Assembly: GCA_947628525.1 (NCBI GenBank)
Contig: CANRAE010000003.1
Span: 1-43,889, forward strand
DNA length: 43,889 nucleotides
Source of the DNA: an uncultured Bacilli bacterium
GTDB lineage: Bacteria > Bacillota_I > Bacilli_A > RF39 > UBA660
Direction of reading: 5' to 3'
Shown: piece by piece, positions 42,003 through 43,889 of the stretch
Layout of the letters: every line of letters starts with the position of its first letter
Numbering within the stretch: position 1 is the first letter of the stretch
Position numbers and translations under genes: made by a program
The notes under the pieces: generated by a model
Database searches by the model: none
What the model saw: only the letters and a program-made list of their open reading frames with translations
Told to the model about the DNA's origin: nothing

Positions 42003-43826
42003 ATGAATTACTTATATTTGCTTATTGCTTTAATTACGCTTTTATTGACATTTATATTTATTAAAACAAGTTCTAAGAATTTGAGTCATTTAATTTTTAT
42101 ATGTCTTTTAGGTTTACTAGTTACTTTATTTATTCTAATGTTTCCTTTGGTAAATAGTGTAGGATTATTATCAAAATTTGTAACTACACTTATATATACT
42201 ATTCAAACTATAACATTTAATCAAGATTTAGAATTGGTAAATAATATTACGGTTACATCTTTTTATGAAGGGGTATATATTGGCATTATTTATATCTTAT
42301 TTTTATTAATACCACTAATGACAACAACTTATTTACTTTCTTTAATTGATGGTGTAGTCTCTAAAATTCGCTTATTTTTGTCTAGACACACAAAAATATA
42401 TATCTTTTCCGAAATAAATGAAAAGACCTTAGCTATAGCCTCTAAAATGCATAGTAAAAATGTAACGACTATATTTATAAAAAGTAAAAATCAAGTTATT
42501 GCTGATGAACGAATAGATGAAGTAAAAGCTATTAAAGGAATAATGTTTAATGAATTTGCTAATATAAAACTTAAAAAATATATTAATAGAGAAGTCGCCT
42601 TTTATTTATTTTCATCTAATACTACTCAAAACTTAAACCAAGCAATAGAAATTACCAATAAATATAAAAATAATACTAATTCATTTAAAGTTTATGTTTT
42701 AACTAAAAATAATGTTGATAGTCTGATACTTGATTCTATTGATAAAGGTAATATTCAACTTGAAGTAGTAGATGAAAACGAAAGAATAGTATATCAATTA
42801 TTAAATAATAAACCTTTGTATTTAGAAGCAATAAATAATAAAATAGCAGTATTAATAATATCAGATGATACGATTGGGTTAGATTTTATTAAAGCTATTA
42901 CATGGTGTGGCCAATTAATTTCATATAAGTTATCTATTAATATCTTGGGTGAAAATGCAATGATATTAAAAGATTACATTCAAGTTAATTATCCTGAACT
43001 TTTAGATAATTATGATTATAATTTTATTCCTTATAATCTTAATAGTATTAATGCCCAAAAAGAATTAGATAAAATAAAAGATATTAATTATGTAATAATT
43101 GCTAATAAAGATGATAAGGTAAATATTGAAGATAGTTTGTTTTTAAGAAAATATTTTATAAATCAAGATAAATTAAATTATAGAAGAAGTCCTATCATAA
43201 ATGTAATGGTAAAAAATGCTCTAATTGCTACAAAGGTCAATGAATTAAAGAATGAAAAGAATAATTTATATAATTTAAATACTTTTGGAAATATAAGAAA
43301 TATTTATTATGAGAATAATATTATTGATTCAAAGTTAGAAGATTTAACTAAAAATGTTCATTTATCATATGATACTTCTAATGATCCATTAAGTGTCAAA
43401 TTAAAAAGATTTTACGAGAAAGCCTATTATATTAATTCATCAAGGGCTATGGCTCTTCATTTAAATTATAAATTATATACTATTTTAAAAGAAGAATATT
43501 CTAGCGATGAAAAGAAAAATATAGCTTTATTTAAAGAAAAAATAAAAGATAAAGAAATTTTTGATAAATTAGTTAGAAATGAACATGATCGATGGATGGC
43601 GTTTATGAGAGTTAATGGTTATAAAAGTATTGATGCTAAGAAAGTAGCAATTTATAGGGATTATACTAATAGTCATGTTCACTATTTAGCTAAATTGCAT
43701 CCTTGTATTGTTCCTTTTGATGATTTAGAAAGAGTAGGTAAAACGATAAAGAAAGAAGATGTAATTACTTCTGATGGGGATATTATCAAAAAAATGGTAG
43801 ATATTTTAAGCAATACTAGTAACTAA
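42003..43826 (+). CDS. Membrane protein with Rossmann/RCK-like domains and a C-terminal RyR domain
   Basis: The 607-residue protein has three predicted membrane helices (about 2-20, 29-50, 90-115). Two Rossmann-like units follow: KIYIFSEINEKTLAIASKM (about 131-270) and KIAVLIISDDTIGLDFIKAI (about 285-410). They recall TrkA-N/RCK ligand-binding domains of potassium channels, but the glycine-rich loop is degenerate, so nucleotide binding is doubtful. The end (about 515-590) is an RyR domain, with LVRNEHDRWMAFMRVNGY, then LHPCIVPFDDLERVGK. No channel-filter sequence is evident. RyR domains in bacteria occur with TrkA-N-like domains; their function is not established. It is co-transcribed with the TIR-STING gene (17-bp gap, GAAAGGA site), suggesting a shared defence or stress role, perhaps membrane sensing or a membrane effector. 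Confidence 0.8.
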   Translation: MNYLYLLIALITLLLTFIFIKTSSKNLSHLIFICLLGLLVTLFILMFPLVNSVGLLSKFVTTLIYTIQTITFNQDLELVNNITVTSFYEGVYIGIIYILFLLIPLMTTTYLLSLIDGVVSKIRLFLSRHTKIYIFSEINEKTLAIASKMHSKNVTTIFIKSKNQVIADERIDEVKAIKGIMFNEFANIKLKKYINREVAFYLFSSNTTQNLNQAIEITNKYKNNTNSFKVYVLTKNNVDSLILDSIDKGNIQLEVVDENERIVYQLLNNKPLYLEAINNKIAVLIISDDTIGLDFIKAITWCGQLISYKLSINILGENAMILKDYIQVNYPELLDNYDYNFIPYNLNSINAQKELDKIKDINYVIIANKDDKVNIEDSLFLRKYFINQDKLNYRRSPIINVMVKNALIATKVNELKNEKNNLYNLNTFGNIRNIYYENNIIDSKLEDLTKNVHLSYDTSNDPLSVKLKRFYEKAYYINSSRAMALHLNYKLYTILKEEYSSDEKKNIALFKEKIKDKEIFDKLVRNEHDRWMAFMRVNGYKSIDAKKVAIYRDYTNSHVHYLAKLHPCIVPFDDLERVGKTIKKEDVITSDGDIIKKMVDILSNTSN

Positions 43827-43828
43827 TT

Positions 43829-43855
43829 AAAATGCATGTAAAAGTGCATTTTTTT
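43829..43855 (+). terminator. Intrinsic terminator of the TIR-STING/RyR operon
   Basis: AAAATGCA-TGTAAAAG-TGCATTTT with a T run. It shows that the operon ends after the RyR gene and does not continue into an unseen CD-NTase. Confidence 0.85.
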
Positions 43856-43856
43856 A

Positions 43857-43881
43857 TTGCCAAAACCGTAGGGGGGGGGGG
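43857..43881 (+). promoter_or_regulatory. Second 11-G tract with the same preceding sequence as the first
   Basis: TTGCCAAAACCGTA and 11 G closely match TTGCAAAACACGTA and 11 G at 7813. The window ends eight bases later; no -10 is visible directly after the tract, so promoter function is uncertain. Confidence 0.4.
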
Positions 43882-43889
43882 AGAACAAA

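Overview
The window looks like a chromosomal piece of a low-GC Gram-positive bacterium (Bacillota, class Bacilli), probably an uncultured host-associated lineage near Erysipelotrichales, RF39 or the Mollicutes relatives. The evidence is strong AT bias, GGAGG-type ribosome binding sites, sigma-A promoters with many extended -10 elements, ComEA/ComEC/DnaI/CBS-pyrophosphatase gene content, an infC-rpmI-rplT leader of the Firmicutes type, and wall-anchor-like tails. TGA is used as a stop codon (for example at 9149 and 29336), so this is not the Mycoplasma code. The lineage is an inference from gene content only.

Layout. 1-2.6 kb: topA and a small XRE regulator with a palindromic operator. 2.6-12.3 kb: an unusual six-gene cluster with two paralogous pairs, each an exported protein ending in a two-helix membrane hairpin plus a VirB6/TrbL-like polytopic membrane protein (2648/4047 and 7878/9180), with a soluble coiled-coil protein between them and a single-pass membrane protein at the end. 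No secretion ATPase is present. The second pair is driven by a promoter whose spacer carries an 11-G tract. 12.3-17.5 kb: polA-mutM-CBS-PPase. 17.5-21 kb: a YqfQ-like gene, a GspF/ComGB-type pilus platform protein, a prepilin peptidase and the helicase loader dnaI. 21.2-23.8 kb: a duplicated surface protein and a membrane protein. 23.8-27.3 kb: infC (AUA start, attenuator leader), rpmI, rplT, rpsB, tsf; both rplT and rpsB carry the same SAP/Rho-N-like C-terminal tail. 27.4-33.4 kb: surface protein, membrane protein, SEDS protein, comEA, comEC. 33.4-34.9 kb: HD-domain gene, a probable type I toxin-antitoxin module missed by the ORF track, and tRNA-Arg(CCT). 34.9-38.4 kb: glycosyltransferase, dCMP deaminase, class-I glutamine amidotransferase, DUF1653 and tgt. 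38.5-40.7 kb: a large type IV pilin-like protein, a TIGR04086-type membrane protein and a YetF/DUF421 protein.

40.8-43.9 kb: the most striking locus, an isolated two-gene operon with its own promoter and terminator. The first gene reads as a TIR-like domain fused to a STING domain. The second has three membrane helices, Rossmann/RCK-like domains and a C-terminal ryanodine-receptor (RyR) domain. No CD-NTase lies within the operon or elsewhere in this window, so it resembles a nucleotide-signalled defence unit with a non-standard partner. The window ends at a second 11-G tract preceded by nearly the same sequence as the first.

The pilus platform, prepilin peptidase, pilin-like protein, ComEA and ComEC are scattered but could work together in DNA uptake or adhesion. 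The matching pilus ATPase is not in this window.
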